The position numbers were made by a program, and so were the translations under genes. The notes beneath the pieces were generated by a model, which had not been told where the DNA came from, made no database searches, and saw only the letters and a program-made list of their open reading frames with translations. Below, piece after piece: positions 13,997 through 26,930 of a stretch of DNA of 64,000 nt. Position 1 is the stretch's first letter; the number at the start of each line of letters is the position of its first letter. This DNA comes from Labia minor (Eukaryota; Arthropoda; Insecta; Dermaptera; Spongiphoridae): NCBI GenBank assembly GCA_963082975.1, contig OY720350.1, forward strand, positions 1,077,001-1,141,000, given 5' to 3'.

Positions 13997-14154
13997 GAAC
14001 TGTTTTATAAATTGTTATCTCTGACATATAAATATATATATTTATTATGTAAAGTTAATTTCATATATACATATATAATCAAAATTATACGAAATAAACT
14101 TCACATTATAAATATATATTTATATGTTAGAGATAACAATTTATAAAACAGTTC
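13997..14154. repeat. 158-bp near-perfect palindrome
   Basis: The left arm starts GAACTGTTTTATAAATTG and continues TTATCTCTGACATATAAATA. The right arm is its reverse complement with a few mismatches, and only about ten bases separate them. It could be a fold-back MITE or a hairpin RNA precursor. No second copy was noticed in the window. Confidence 0.8.
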
Positions 14155-14178
14155 GTATTGCAATATTTTAAACAAAGT

Positions 14179-14216
<38 letters not shown>

Positions 14217-14475
14217 TATGAAATTCATCTTTCTCGTGAAATAGCGCGAATTTCGTCTGTTTTAAAATTTCTTACGCAGAAGTTTTTACTTCTGTCGGCC
14301 AGTCCCACGACTGCCAATTTTGCTTTTTTAATTCCGAAAAGCTGCAAATAACGTTTTTTTTGTTGTTTTATAACCACTTGGGGCGCTAAACAGTTTTTCA
14401 AAAAAAAAAAAAACTATAGAAAAAATATATATGTACCTATATATTATATATTTATGTATTATTGAGGAGCACAAG

Positions 14476-14676
14476 TTCATTCATTTTAATCAGATTGATG
14501 CTAATCTGTAACATTTAATAATTGTAATAAATAATTAAAGAATTGTATATCAATATATTTTAAAGGGTAGAGCGAGAGCTCGGTGTCCCAGGTATTAATA
14601 TTACCAGCCAAATCTAATAATAATGAATCATTTTTTAACTTAAGTACCGAGCCGAGGCTCGGGGTCCCGGTACTAA
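14476..14676 (-). repeat. Family VI dispersed repeat
   Basis: On the minus strand: GTACCGGGACC, a CCGAGCC-GA-GGCTCGG perfect hairpin (14648-14663), GAGCTCTCGCTCTACCCTTT, TATTGATATACAATTCTTT, then TTACAATTATTAAATGTTAC. Related copies lie at 20580-20725 and 28756-28900. Class unknown. Confidence 0.6.
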
Positions 14677-15035
14677 AATAATAATAATAATAATAATAAT
14701 AATAATTTTTTTTCTCTTGGTTGTAATAAAACAACGATTAGCAATCTGCTAGAGAAGATATTGAAAAGGAAATATTATTTTTAAAAATGAAATATTTCTT
14801 TTTCTAAAATCTACATTACCATTACTAATATTAGTATACATACTAATATACTTATAATTATTTATAAATATTAACAAATTAACAAATTAACAAATGGATA
14901 GAAAATTTTACATTAGAAATTGATTTGATTGATTATTAAATAAATAAAATAATGATCCGCGATATAATTTTATATTTGTTAATTTTAAGAAAATAAAATA
15001 TTAAATCTTATAAATAAAAATGACTTTTGTAATTG

Positions 15036-15269
15036 CATCACTCAATAACGCCTGGACCAATTTTGACAATTCTTTTTTTAAAATGTTCGTTGAAGTCCAA
15101 GGATGGTTTTTCCGGCGAGAAAAAATCGAATAATTGTCGGGAAAACCCTAAAAACAGCCCTTTTCTTTACATTTTCTTATTGATGACGTCACAGCTAGGG
15201 AGGACGAACATTTGGAATAAAAGTTGTCGCTTATCTGACCTCCCTACCTCCCCGAGAAATTCTCACTAA
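15036..15269 (+). repeat. Dispersed-repeat-like block, class unknown
   Basis: A G+C-richer island beginning with CAATAACGCCTGGACCAATT, a phrase of the kind found in the 3' parts of insect non-autonomous elements, with a TGACGTCA at 15184. The 78-codon frame across it has no recognisable domain. I treat it as mobile-element-derived rather than as a gene. Confidence 0.35.
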
Positions 15270-15852
15270 AAATGTTTATAATATTTTTATTTATTAAATC
15301 AAACTAAATATTGTTTTTTATTTCAATATTTTTTTAATGTTAATACAATAATTTTTATTTTATAATCTATAAAATAATTTAATTATTTTAAAAAACGGCG
15401 GTCTTCATTTTTTTTACTCTCTACTGACTGTGACTGTAAGGATGATCTGTGCTGTGAATCCCTTCCTTCTGTGTCGAATAGAAATAGATGATATTACTTG
15501 GATAAATTTTTAAGATAAATAATTAATTTTATCAAATAAATATCTAATTATTTTCAGGTAATTTTATATATATTTTAATATTATTATTATAGTTTTAATT
15601 TTTTTAAGTAATTTCTTTTTATTTTAATTTTTATATTTAAGCTAAATATCATTTAATATTTTTTAAATTTATTAATTTAATTAAATACGTTTGTTTAAAA
15701 TTGTTTTTCATAATATCAAATAGTTTGAATTTCTATTTAAAACATTTTATTTATTTAATTTAATTTTATTTATTTTTTGATCATTTTATTTGTATTTTTA
15801 TATTAATAATTGTTTTTTTTAGATAATTTAAAACATTTCGATTGCCTTTTTT
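15270..15852. other. AT-rich non-coding DNA
   Basis: The block near 15535-15580 (AATATCTAATTATTTTCAGG) recurs at about 16287-16330, so part of it is an unclassified repeat. No gene seen. Confidence 0.4.
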
Positions 15853-16228
15853 ACCGACCGACGATAGTAAGGGAGGTATTGTTTTCACACCAAATTTCAC
15901 ATGAGGAGATTTTTTTATATATCACCACGAATGTATTGGTTTTATCCTCGGGAAAAATCATCTTCATTATGTTTTTCATAATTTAAAATTATATGACGTC
16001 ACCCAGCCCTTCATGACGTCACAGCCTCCTTATTATAATCACGGGCAACGCCGGCTACTTCAGCTATATATTATAAATAAAATAAAATTAAAAATATTGT
16101 TGTTCTATCCATATCTGTTTTTTATTACATTAATAGATATATTAAAATTATTTGAAATTGTTTCTGTAGCTGGAAATTAATTTATTTCAAACCGTCGGTC
16201 GGTTCAGACCTGGCTACAGGTCAACTTA
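15853..16228 (+). mobile_element. Family I element (HINE-like), short form
   Basis: It opens with ACCGACCGACGATAGTAAGG and ends GTCGGTCGGT, a GACCTGG..ACAGGTC hairpin and AACTTATT. The 10-bp terminal inverted repeat is perfect. The internal text with two TGACGTCA sites (15994, 16014) matches the copies at 32.0, 40.1 and 41.4 kb. The central module with the CCGT/GACG microsatellite is absent. A short extra piece, CACGGGCAACGCCGGC, lies at about 16038. Confidence 0.8.
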
Positions 16229-16387
16229 TTACTTGATTAATTTTGAATTTTGATTTTATTTATTTATTTACTTAAAAATTTAATTTTATTAAATAAATAT
16301 CTAATTATTTTCAGGTAAGTTTATATATTTTTTATTTTTTAATCTCATTATGCTAGCTAAAATTGTTTGTTTGTATTAATGGTTTCG

Positions 16388-16988
16388 AGGCAGGAAAAGT
16401 GATGGGGTTTGAAATTAATAGTGATAATGCAAAATAAATAGTATCAGAGCGAATAATATTTGCAAAGAATTTAAATCGAGGTTGCAATCGGGAAATTATT
16501 ATCAAAGGGGATCAAAATTAAAATATATAAAACAATTATTTTTTCTGTTGTATTATATGGGTGGGAGGCATGGTCTATAACCCTGGGAGATGAGAGTAGA
16601 TTCAGAGTATTTGAGAAAAGGATTCTTCCCAAGATTTATGGGCCAAAGAAAGATGAGGACACCGGGGAATGGCGGAGACTGCATAACAAGGAATTGCATG
16701 ACCTCTATGCATCTCTAGATATAGGTTATAAAATAGAGAAGGCTGGGTTCGGCAGGGCACATGGCTAGAATGGGAGAGGAAAAATATATTGGTGGGGAGT
16801 TCGATTGGAAAACGTCCGTGTGGAAGACCAATTGTGAACAGGGAGGACATTGTAGGAAGGAACGTGAGAGAAATGGGACAGGGTAGGAGTTAGATGGTTA
16901 TAGCTCAGAATAGGGACACTCGGGGGGGTACAGGGGGCGGAGCCCCCGTCTAGGTGTGGAGAGCGCCGAAGGCGCTCGGAGCAGCTAG
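16388..16988 (+). mobile_element. Helitron 3' part with LINE RT relic
   Basis: The 3' end shows the GGGGGC-GGA-GCCCCC hairpin, then GAGCGCC-GAA-GGCGCTC, then GGAGCAGCTAG and host T. The body matches 39.0-39.5 kb, including a degraded reverse-transcriptase C-terminal region (about 16550-16760: LYGWEAWSITLGDESRFRVF, then GPKKDEDTGEWRRLHNKELH), which then loses frame. No 5' end is recognisable, so this copy looks truncated. Confidence 0.75.
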
Positions 16989-17104
16989 TACTATAAATAA
17001 AATCATTCATTATATTACTATTATAATAATTCTGGAATTGATATTGGAAATTTATATAAATCTTTTGTTTTCTTTATTCCAAATAACATACACCGCACAG
17101 AATA

Positions 17105-18027
17105 GAAAAAGCGGGAGTGTCCCGCATATAATTGTGACATTGTGAATTAATATTTGGTAACATTTATATATTTATATATAGAATAAAGTGCTACTTCCGA
17201 TTAACTGATATTTTAAATGTAAAATATCTGCAAGTAAACTGTAACTATACTAAATAAGCTGGAGTGTCTCCACTCGACTATCTCGCAATTTGAGAATTGG
17301 ATTAAATAACATAATATATTATATTTAAATTAAATTTAATTAATAGATAATATTTATTAAACCAGCGCATGTTTGGCTTTTTATTGATGGCACCATGGCA
17401 CGTGTTGGCACGTGAGATTTACCAAATTTCATCATTCTAGCTCAAACCGTTTTTGCGCAATCTTGTCTACATACATACACACACAGACACACAGACATTT
17501 TTCTCAACCTTAGTGAAAATGATTCAGGAACCTTCAAAACGTATAAAAACATCAAAATCTCAACATCGAAAATTTTCGTGATCGCAATACTATCTCTTAC
17601 GAGATAGTAAAAAAAGGTAAACGCTACTTGTATAGGTAAAATGTCACTTCCGGTAGTCAGATCATGATGACATTTGGTATCTGAATTTTTTTCATATTTT
17701 TAAATTTATATACAAATTAGGAAGCAAATATCTCGAAGCAAACTGGTACTTTACTTGAAAGTGTAGGTAAAGTACCACTTCCGGTTAACCGATTTTGACG
17801 AAATTTTGATAGAAATCTACAAACTGTGAATAATATCGGTGTACCAAATTTCGAAGTCCTAGCTTGATTAGTTTCTGAGTAAATTTGCTCACAGACATAA
17901 TTCGAAAAATGCTATTTTCCGACTCAGGGAGGTCTAAAATGTCAAGAGCTATCGTAATCTCGAAGTCTCTCGAATTTTTTTGACGTTTCCAATACTTCCC
18001 TTATGCGAAGTATGCGGGAATGTAAAA
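17105..18027 (-). mobile_element. Family III element (HINE-like) interrupted by family II
   Basis: The left end AAGCGGGAGTGTCCCGCATA is a shortened form of the intact end at 32.6 kb. The right end is TATGCGGGAATGT. The body has GTGCTACTTCCG, AAATGTCACTTCCGGTAGTC, CACTTCCGGTTAACCGATTT and TTCCGACTCAGGGAGG. It is split by a family II copy at 17254-17609, after which family III resumes with AACGCTACTTGTATAGG. Confidence 0.75.
17254..17609 (-). mobile_element. Family II element (HINE-like), both ends present
   Basis: AAATAAGC, hairpin TGGAGTGTCTCCA, end repeat ACTATCTCGCAA at one end, and ACGAGATAGT at the other. A CA/GACA microsatellite sits in the middle (17470-17500). It is nested in family III, so it is younger than that host copy. 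Confidence 0.8.
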
Positions 18028-20503
18028 AGGAATGTGTTTGTTAGTAAAATAAAGGAAAGTTGCCTAAATTCAAGGCAAATACTAATTCTACTAACATCAA
18101 CATCTCCTCTATTTTATAAGTATATAAATATTCATTATTATCAAATATTAATGAGATCTTCAATAGATTTTTGACATAATTCAAATATATCAAGAGAGAG
18201 AGAGAAAAAAAAATGGACGCCTTCTCTTTTTTTTCATTCCTTTACCCCTGCCCCCCCCCCCCCCTCCCCCTCTTTCCTCCTGGACATTTATATCAAAACG
18301 GGCATTCATCCATCTCTTTCACTCGACTTATTTTCATAGCTAAATTTACTTTATCATTATTTTGTATTGTAAGTTGCTTAAACATTCTATATAATATCAA
18401 AATTTGAAAAAATGATAGTTAATAATCTATAATAGTATTATTAATATTAATATAATATGAATACATTGAATATACAAGTATCTTAAGTGATATTTTTAAA
18501 AATAATAATTATTATTTTATTATTAAATTAATTAATCTATCGTATTTAATAATTACTTACTTTTTAATTTAAATTTAAATTTATTTTTATACTTAAAAAT
18601 TAAAAATTCCTTGATTTATTTATTTATTAATTTTTGAAACATGACATATATTGTATTATTATTATTATTATTATTATTAATGTATTATTACTAAATAATC
18701 ATCTGAATAATAATAATAATAATAATGATGATGATGATGATGATTTATTAAGGTATAAAATATTTATTCCTAATGATGGTTTGCCATTAAAAAGTCATCA
18801 AAATAAATAATAATATGAAATAATTAATGAGGTTTAATTGTAAATTTATAATAGTGTTGTTCGCACTTTGAAATTACTTAAAACAAAAACAAAAATGAAA
18901 TTAGAATTTATCACTTTTAAATACATTATCATTCAATGATGATGACATCATCATCCATCGATTCATCTCACAATTGCTTACATTACAAGATTATTTCTAC
19001 TTTCTATCATCTTATTATCTATTATCTATTATCTATTATTATATCTATCATCATTGGTTCCGCATGAAATCTTATTAATAAAATTTAATTTGAATTTCCA
19101 TCCTCTGACAATTTTTATATTTTGATTAATAATAATAAGAATAATAATCAATTAATTAATTAACTATTTAAATTGTTTTTATTATAAAAAATAATAAATG
19201 GACCACCCTCCCCCCTCCTTCATATTCATCATATACTCTAAGCCCTAATGGCAAGTTAATAAGAAGGGACAGCATTGTTATCATTCCCGGTTTCCCCCCC
19301 CCTCCCCCCTCACACTGTCAGGGACGAAAACATTGGTTACTGATAACGTGATAACTGGACCAAGATGAATGAAGCCGAGAAGAAGACGTGCAGGTTTTGT
19401 TTTTTAATTCATTTAAGATTATAATTTATTTTATTACAGTCGAAATTAAATTATTCAAAGTAGGATGGAAGTGGAAGTGGAAGTGGAAGTGGTTTCTATC
19501 GTACACTTAAATGAAATCGTCTTTTTAAACCTTCAGGGAAATTAGGGAAATTGGTGTGGCAACTTTAATGCCTGGACTGTTGCGCAAGCAAAAGGGCAAA
19601 TGATAATGAAAGGGAGCACACCCCCCCCCCTTGAAGTAATGCCAAAGTGGCAGAAGTGGCCAAAGTAGCCAAAGTGGTTCCATGATGAATGGATACGTGC
19701 TCCTTTTCTGTGATGGCATTTTTGAATGGGTGCCTACCAAAGCGGTGTGACGTTACCCTTGAGAGATATCGTATGTTAAACATTTTCCTCATCCCCTCCA
19801 AAAAATAAAAATAAAAAAATATAATTATTATTATTTTTATTACTAATTGAGATTATTATAATAATATTATAATTTATATTTTATGATTAAGTAAAAATAA
19901 AATTATATTTTTAATTTGGATCGAGATACAATTGATGAGGAGGAGGAGGAGGAGAAGAAAAATAGGAAAAAAAAAAAAGTAACAACACACAAGTACTTAT
20001 GTTACTTATTGTTAAATACATAGAAGAGTATGTAAGAGAAGGAATGAAAAACATGGACATACATATATGACCATATGTGTGTGTGTGTGTATATAAAAAA
20101 AAAGAAGGTAACCGGGTCATCTTGTCTCTCTCCTGCTACTATGCTACTATGATAATTTTATAAAAGTTCTCGTTTTATATTATACTACTATACAATCACT
20201 ATTTAGAAAAAGGGATAATGATATTAGTTGATAGTTTAGTCAGTTTTTTTTTTTTTTTTTTTTTTTTTTAGTTAGATTTAGATTTAGTTAGATAAAGAGA
20301 GGAAGAGTTGGAAAAAAAAAACAAAAACAACATTAAATCTCTTTCGTAGTGTTTTTTTTGCTCTCTATCCATTTACTAATAAATCATATTCTTTTTGTTT
20401 CTTCGTCGACTATTCCAAAGTGTTAAATTGATTTTAAAACGATGGAGTTCTACAGTAGTAGAATAGAAACATAAACAGGATAGTGGACAGTGGTAGGCAG
20501 TTG

Positions 20504-20543
<40 letters not shown>

Positions 20544-20579
20544 TGGTTAAAACATTTCAATCAAGCTTACAAGAATAAT
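18028..20579. other. AT-rich non-coding DNA
   Basis: It holds C-rich tracts at 18251-18265 and 19296-19312, (AAT)n/(GAT)n at 18709-18744, a (GGAAGT)n run near 19464-19492, a 29-T tract at about 20246 and (GA)n at 20514-20541. The slightly G+C-richer stretch at 19540-19790 has frames on the minus strand but no splice or domain evidence. Confidence 0.5.
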
Positions 20580-20725
20580 AAATAATTGAAGTACTATGGA
20601 ACACCAACCTATCGCTCGACCCTTTAAAAAATATTGATATACAATTCTTTAATTTTTTATTACAATTATTAAATGTCATTGCATCATTGCATCAATCTGA
20701 TTAACATGAATGATATTGGGGGTCC
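20580..20725 (+). repeat. Family VI dispersed repeat
   Basis: Contains CCTATCGCTCGACCCTTTAA, ATATTGATATACAATTCTTT, TTACAATTATTAAATGTCAT and GCATCAATCTGATTAACATG. It matches the minus-strand copy at 14.5 kb over its length. Confidence 0.65.
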
Positions 20726-20986
20726 TTAATAATTAAAATAAGTAATAATAATAAATAATAAAATTAACTAATAACAATTTACAAGAATTAACAAATGAAA
20801 AAATTTCAAATATTTTAAATGAACAGAAATTAAAAAATTATTTATTTATGCATTTTTCTATTTCTATTTAATATTATTAGATCATATTTATTCAATAATT
20901 TATTTTGAATAGGACAATCTTTAATTATCATTTCAAAGGAATATTAATTAAAGTAAGAAATTGCTTCCTATCATAATAATATAACA

Positions 20987-21525
20987 CCAGCTGGTCCGAG
21001 CGCCTTCGGCGCTCTTCACAGCTGGACGGGGGCTCCGCCCCCTGTACCCCCGAGTGGTACATCGTATTTGGTTAAAAGTAGTATTCTTCTATTTATATAG
21101 CTCAAAGATAGTCGAAAGTTCTTGGCCACATTTCTCCAAATGTCCCTATCCTGAGCCCTTGTCCTATCTCTCTTACGTCCTTCCTATGCGTCCATGGTCT
21201 TGATTCCCTTTGATAATAATTTTGATGAGATAAGCCTCTTTACTGCATGATAACAGGCGTTTCCCGATTGATACCTCGATTTAAATTGTATATTAAGATT
21301 TTGTATGTTAATACTGTTCCTCTTTGTCTCACTAAATATTTTTTCTTATCACTATTAATTTCAAACCTCCATTAATTTTTCCTCGCTATCTGTAATTGCA
21401 ATTGCCGAATCTCTTATAATATTTAAGACGTCTGCTTAGCCTAACTTGAGTGATTTTTTCCCAATTTGTGTAATCACATACTCACAACATGCAACATATA
21501 ATTGGTCAAAGAATATGTATATAAT
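20987..21525 (-). mobile_element. Helitron copy, CTGG terminus, internally shortened
   Basis: On the minus strand it ends with GGGGGCGGAGCCCCC, GAGCGCCGAAGGCGCTC, GGACCAGCTGG and host T (20986). CTGG fits the Helitron CTRR consensus. Upstream it matches the copy at 26.3-27.2 kb (GGCAATTGCAATTACAGATA, GGTTTGAAATTAATAGTGAT) but lacks the segment coding the LYGWEAW region, so it is an internal deletion derivative. The 5' limit near 21525 is approximate. Confidence 0.75.
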
Positions 21526-21819
21526 ATTTATAATTTTTATGTTTTATTTATATTTATAATTTAATTTTGTTTTTGTTTTCTTTTAATCAATAAATCTAAT
21601 ATTAAAAATGCCTAGAGGATGTCTAAAAAATCATATTTTAATTTTAATTTTGATCTCATAATTGGATTTCCTTTTTCATGTAAGTATATAATTAAGAGTG
21701 GAATTACAATATAATCAATAGCTAATATATAATATTAAAAATATATTTACGGATTCGTTCTATAATAAATTGATGATGTCATTTAATTCTCCTACTATGT
21801 ATTGAATCGAATATAAAGA
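21526..21819. other. AT-rich non-coding DNA
   Basis: Nothing recognised. Confidence 0.4.
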
Positions 21820-22156
21820 TAAATCTTCTTTTAAACGTTGTGTGAAACAATTTCAAATAATTTAAATGTAAAACTATTAATGAAATTAAAAAATCAAATA
21901 TATGAATATAATATAAATATTTTTAATTTTATTTTAAGAATAGATATATATATCTCACAGGCGGTGGTTGTGACGTCATCAATATATTATAAATTTAAAT
22001 TAAAAAGAACTAATAAAGTTTCGTGAGATGTGATCAATAAAACTCAATTTTTCTTTATAAATACTATCTCTGTTGTGAATTTCAAAAAAATCGTTAGAGC
22101 GGTTTTTGAGAACAATGAAACAGAGAAACAGAGAAACAATTTTTACTCGTATAAGA
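21820..22156 (-). repeat. Family V dispersed repeat
   Basis: Shares GTGTGAAACAATTTCAAATA, GTGACGTCATC (TGACGTCA at 21971), TGATCAATAAAACTCAATTT and GTTAGAGCGGTTTTTGAGAA, and ends TTTTTACTCGTATAAGA. On the minus strand it begins TCTTATACGAGTAAAAATTG. It provides an uninterrupted reference for the interrupted copy at 41.2-42.1 kb. Confidence 0.7.
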
Positions 22157-22324
22157 AGATAAGATAAATAATATGTATAATATGTTTTCAATATAGAGAA
22201 ATATAATTTATACTTACCATGTTTGCAAGACAAATAATTTTTTTTTTTTTTTTTTTTTTTTGGTGAGAAATTAATAAATATATTTCGTAATTTTGATTCT
22301 AAAATATTATTCAAATAAATATTT

Positions 22325-22601
22325 TTAATTTTATTTCGAAATTAAATAAAAAAATTTTAAAATATTTTAAATATAAAAAAAAAAAAAATGCAAGAGGCAA
22401 ATATGGATGACGTTATTGATGACGTCATTTGAATTTACTATTTTTAATTAAGAAAATAGTAATAAAGTTGATTTTATTATTAATTACCATTGTCTAATGC
22501 TGAAAGGCTGAAACTAATACAGATCCATTTTTCTTATAAATATTATTATCTATGGTGGGAATTTCACAAAAAAAAAAAAAAAAAAAAACCTTCGAGCGGT
22601 T
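22325..22601 (-). repeat. Family V-related repeat, diverged
   Basis: Contains AAGAGGCAAATATGGATGAC, a TGACGTCA at 22420, AGGCTGAAACTAATACAGAT and CGAGCGGTTTCATATCTC. It resembles 51.3-51.57 kb. Confidence 0.5.
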
Positions 22602-22811
22602 TCATATCTCAAAAAGATACAAATATATATTGTCGTATATTGGAGTATATTAGTATGGGGTTGTGTTTTGAAAATTAATAAATGGGATATTTAATTGGGT
22701 AGCACACTGGTTATTGTGAATGAAATATTTGGGTGTAGTTTGTGGAATGCAGCGAAGGTTAATAGGGAAGATGTAAGTTTGAATTCAATCAGAATAAAAA
22801 TCAAGTATTAA

Positions 22812-22842
<31 letters not shown>

Positions 22843-23796
22843 GCAAAATGAATATTTAATATCGTAGGCATTAGACAATGGTAATTAATAATAAAATAAA
22901 ATTGGGTGTTGGATATTAGAAACTAAATAATAAAAGATTGAATATTGAATTAGCAATTGCATAAGAGTCGACCATCAACAGGTGTAATATTTAAAGGACC
23001 ATCACCGGTTCTCCAATAAAATGTACAAGCCTACTAAAATGTACAAGCTGATTGTGATTGCATTTTATCCATTAAGTGATGTTTGACAGCAGTTGCACTA
23101 GATGCAGAGCCATCGAGTGTATCACTCACTGTAACTACACGTACTACATCGTACATCGTACATCGTACATACTCGTACATCGTACATACTCGTACATATC
23201 TACGTAATGTATCAGTGTATCATTTATTGTATATAAATGATAATAATAATTGAAAATATCGTATTCCTACCAACATTTTACTTACTTATACAATATATAT
23301 TTCATTTGATGACAAATAAAAATCATTATAAATATATTCTACATTAATTTTGTTTGTTTGTTTGTTTGTTTTATTAAATAATAATAATTTATTTAATTAT
23401 GTTGTTGTTGTTGATGTTTTAATGGAGTATAAAAGTGTAAAAGTGTTTAAGTGAATGTATAGTAGAATGTAATTCAGGTGGGTGTGTAGTTACGTATCAC
23501 AAATTCTAGATGTAGTAGAGGTTGTTTAGTAATACAAACAACAACAACAACGTTAATAAATAATTAATGGATCATAAGAACAGATTTTTATCAAAACATT
23601 GAATTGAATAAATCATATCACCAAATGTATAATGTATTTAAAATAATATTTATTATTAATAAATATAATCAAATAATATTGAATATTTATTTGTGTATTA
23701 ATTAAAATATATTGTAAGTATATTATAAAAACTGATTTTCAATCAACTTAAAAATTAATAATTATAAACTGCAATAAACAAAAATTGCAATTTCAT
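22602..23796. other. Non-coding DNA
   Basis: It holds (AAT)n at 22812-22841, tandem CGTACAT-like units at about 23148-23200, and (GTTT)n near 23349. No supported gene. Confidence 0.5.
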
Positions 23797-24236
23797 TTTG
23801 ACCGACCCACCGCGATAGAAAGAAGGAGGAATTTTTTTATTTATTTTCACATCCAATTTCACATGTGGAGATTTTTATAAACCTTCAACGCGGCTCAACA
23901 CATTTTGATAAAATTGGATGAGATATTAATGATTATTAATTAATGCATCATCAGTAGTGTAATGAAATCATTAACTTTTGGTGTATATCCACAAACTGCA
24001 AGTGGTAGTTTACAATTAATTATTAATTTTATATTCACTTAATTAATAGTAATTAATAATAATTGATTAATTAAACTATTAAAAATAAAAACCAAGATAA
24101 TATAATTTAGCCATTTTAATTCAAGTTTTAAAAATATTTTTTTTTTTTACTCGTATGTTGTTTTGGAAATTATAATATTATATACCTAATTTATTTCAAA
24201 TCGTCGGTCAGTTCTGTGCCTGGCCTGGCCTGGCCA
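23797..24236 (+). mobile_element. Family I element, strongly diverged
   Basis: The order of family I is kept: GACCGACCCACCGCGATAGA, TCCAATTTCACATGTGGAG, CGCGGCTCAACACATTTTGA, ATTAACTTTTGGTGTATATC, and at the far end TCAAATCGTCGGTCAGTTC with a decayed hairpin. It is older than the other copies. Confidence 0.6.
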
Positions 24237-24472
24237 CAGTTCATTTATTTATTTATTTATTTATATATAAATTAAAATATGTCTATTCAACAAATGGCTA
24301 ATTTAAATACAAACCAACAATTAATTTTATTATATTTTATAATCATATAATATAATAATCTATATATATAAAAAAAGGTTTTTGTCTGCACATTGCTCAG
24401 AATTTAAAAATTTTTGCATATCTTCGCGTTTCATGACCTCTAGAATCCAAAAGTGACTTTAGAATTTTTCAC

Positions 24473-24539
<67 letters not shown>
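24473..24539 (+). repeat. (GTCT)n microsatellite inside the Helitron
   Basis: About 16 perfect tetranucleotide units, the longest tetranucleotide run in the window. A shorter, imperfect version lies at the 5' end of the Helitron at 38.6-40.1 kb. Confidence 0.95.
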
Positions 24540-26039
24540 CGGAAAATTACTATTTTATAGACTCAGAATTGGCTGAACCGATTTCTTTGAAATTACATCA
24601 GAATATTCTTATATACCTCTAGAGTAACATAGGCTATAAATTTTATTAATATCTTATCAATAACCGCAGAAATTAATTTTTTAAAGTTTATATAATTCTC
24701 CGTGTTGTTCATTCAAGAGCAGCTCGCGGCTCACTGTCGGCCTAGCGGAATCATTTCAAACAATGAATTATCATAGAGATTCCCAATCGAAGAATTATTA
24801 TAATATTTCCCTTTTTATTTTAAATTCTAATATACAAATATCAATTCAATTAAATAATTTATTCTAAAAGTTCTCAATTTAATTAAAATATTTATTAGAT
24901 CATATTTTTATCTTAAATTATTTTTTATTTAATTGAATATTTCTTCTTTTCTATAATATATATATAATAATATATAAATTTTATCATTGAATAATAAAAA
25001 AAAATATTATTTAACCTGAATTAAAATGACTGAATTATATTATCTTTGTTTTTTATTTTAATTTAATTACTCTATTATTAATTACTAAATATATATATAT
25101 ATTATATAAAAATTAAAATATGATGATATAAAGTTGTTTTAAATTTTTGACATTTTTAAATTGGGTATATTTTTTAAATTTATTAAAATGTCTTTTTTAT
25201 TTATTATGTTTAAAAGATTCATTTTTATTATGTGATATTAATAAAAAATAACGATGCTCTGTGCAAGTCGAAACATGTTGCACATAATTAAATAACAATT
25301 GCCAAACAAAGAATATAATATTTTTTTAAATTCTTATATTTAAATATCATTTCAATTAAATAATTTATTCTAAAAGGTCTCATTTTAATGCAATTTATAA
25401 TTTTCTTCTAATTCAGATTTAGGACAAATCGTACAACATTATATCAAATCTCGCTAAGAACATTCAATATTTTTGTACACAAATTATTCAGAGTATTGGC
25501 TAAGCGTATCACTCACAATCAGTTAATATTGAAATTTATATAAATTAACAAAGTAAAAATTTTTATTTGTTTAAATTTTATTATAATGAATCAAAAAAAA
25601 TTAAATATATAGATCACATCATTAAGAGAAGCAAAAAACTTAACAGAAAATAACTGTTGGATGGAGGTCGGACATGACAGAAACTGTAAGCGAAATCTTC
25701 ATATTGCGACGAATAATTTTCAAATCCCCTAGCACAACAGAATTTAAGTTTCTTTTAAGGAAAATAACTATGATCTAAAAAAATTAATAAATGAACTTAA
25801 TAATAAAAAAACAAATAAATCAATTAATTTAAATTAATACTATTAATGAATGTATATATTGATAATTTATCTATAGTTTTATACCGTTAATTTTTATAAA
25901 TTGTCTCAAGTCTCTATTTTTGCATTTTCTCAAGTTTCATTATAATTAAAAATATTCAATAATAATCTAGCAATGAAAATAAAATACCAAAATGTAATGA
26001 TCAAGAAATATTATACTCTATTATAACATATACAATACT

Positions 26040-26930
26040 TATAAACTATAGGCGGAGGAAATATTAGGAGATATCATTGCGGGTTCAGGCCAAATCGACC
26101 AACATTAATTAAGATATTTTCATTATGACAGATATTAGGAACAAAACCGCGAATTCAATATTTCTGTTCACTAATTATTTGTAGACTTTAGTAAAACATA
26201 CACATAACTCAATAGATCCGGATAAACTTTTTCAAATTTTCAATCTTCAAATTTCTCTTGAAGGTAGTAAAGAAAGAATAAGATGCGGAAATCAATTGTA
26301 AAATATTAGGTTACTCAGACGACTTAAATATAATAGGAGATTCGGCAATTGCAATTACAGATAGCGAGGAAAATTTAATGGAGGTTTGAAATTAATAGTG
26401 ATAAGAAAAAATATTTAGTAACAAAGAGGAAGAGTATTAACATACAAAATCTTAAGATGCAAAATGTAGAATTTGAATATGTTGAAAAATTGAATGTAAT
26501 CACGAAGGATAATAATATTTGAGAAGAATTTAAATCGGGGTTGCAATCGGGAAACGCCTGTTATCTGCAATAAAGAGGCTTATCTCTTCAAAATTATTAT
26601 CAAAGGGAATATATAAAAAGATTATTTTGCCTGTTGCATTATATGGGTGGGAGGCATGGTCTATGACCCTGGGAGATGAGAGTAGATTCAGAGTGTTTGA
26701 GAATAGGATTCTTCCCTGCATTTATTGGCCAAAGAAAGATGAGGTCACCGGGGAATGGGGGAGACTGTATAACAAGAAATTGCATGGCCTCTCTGCATCT
26801 TCAGAAATAGTTAGGGTTATAAAAGGGAAAAAGCTGCGATAGGCAGGGCACGTGGCTAGAATGGGAGAGGAAAAAGATATTGGTGGGAAGACCGATTGGA
26901 AAACGTCCGCTTGGAAAACCAATGACGCGT
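26040..26930 (+). pseudogene. Degraded non-LTR (LINE) reverse transcriptase, 3' half
   Basis: Scattered frames give RT landmarks in order: YHCGFRPNRPTL near 26073, FVDFSKTY near 26185, the catalytic YSDD at 26312-26323 followed by LNIIGDS, then VALYGWEAWSMTLGDESRFR and WPKKDEVTGEWGRLYNKKLH (26627-26840), and ARMGEE near 26860. This is the typical order of LINE RT finger, palm and C-terminal regions. Stops and frame changes separate the blocks, so it is a relic. It lies inside the Helitron, and its C-terminal part recurs in other Helitron copies, suggesting capture. Confidence 0.75.

Noticed and set aside
16921-16988. GC-rich double hairpin as a structured RNA gene
   Set aside because: It recurs at the ends of several dispersed copies next to CTAG or CTGG, so it is the Helitron terminus.
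24473-24539. CRISPR-like array
   Set aside because: It is a perfect tetranucleotide microsatellite with no spacers, in a eukaryotic Helitron.
26627-26842. 71-codon frame as a host gene
   Set aside because: The peptide is the C-terminal region of a LINE reverse transcriptase and recurs in several repeat copies.
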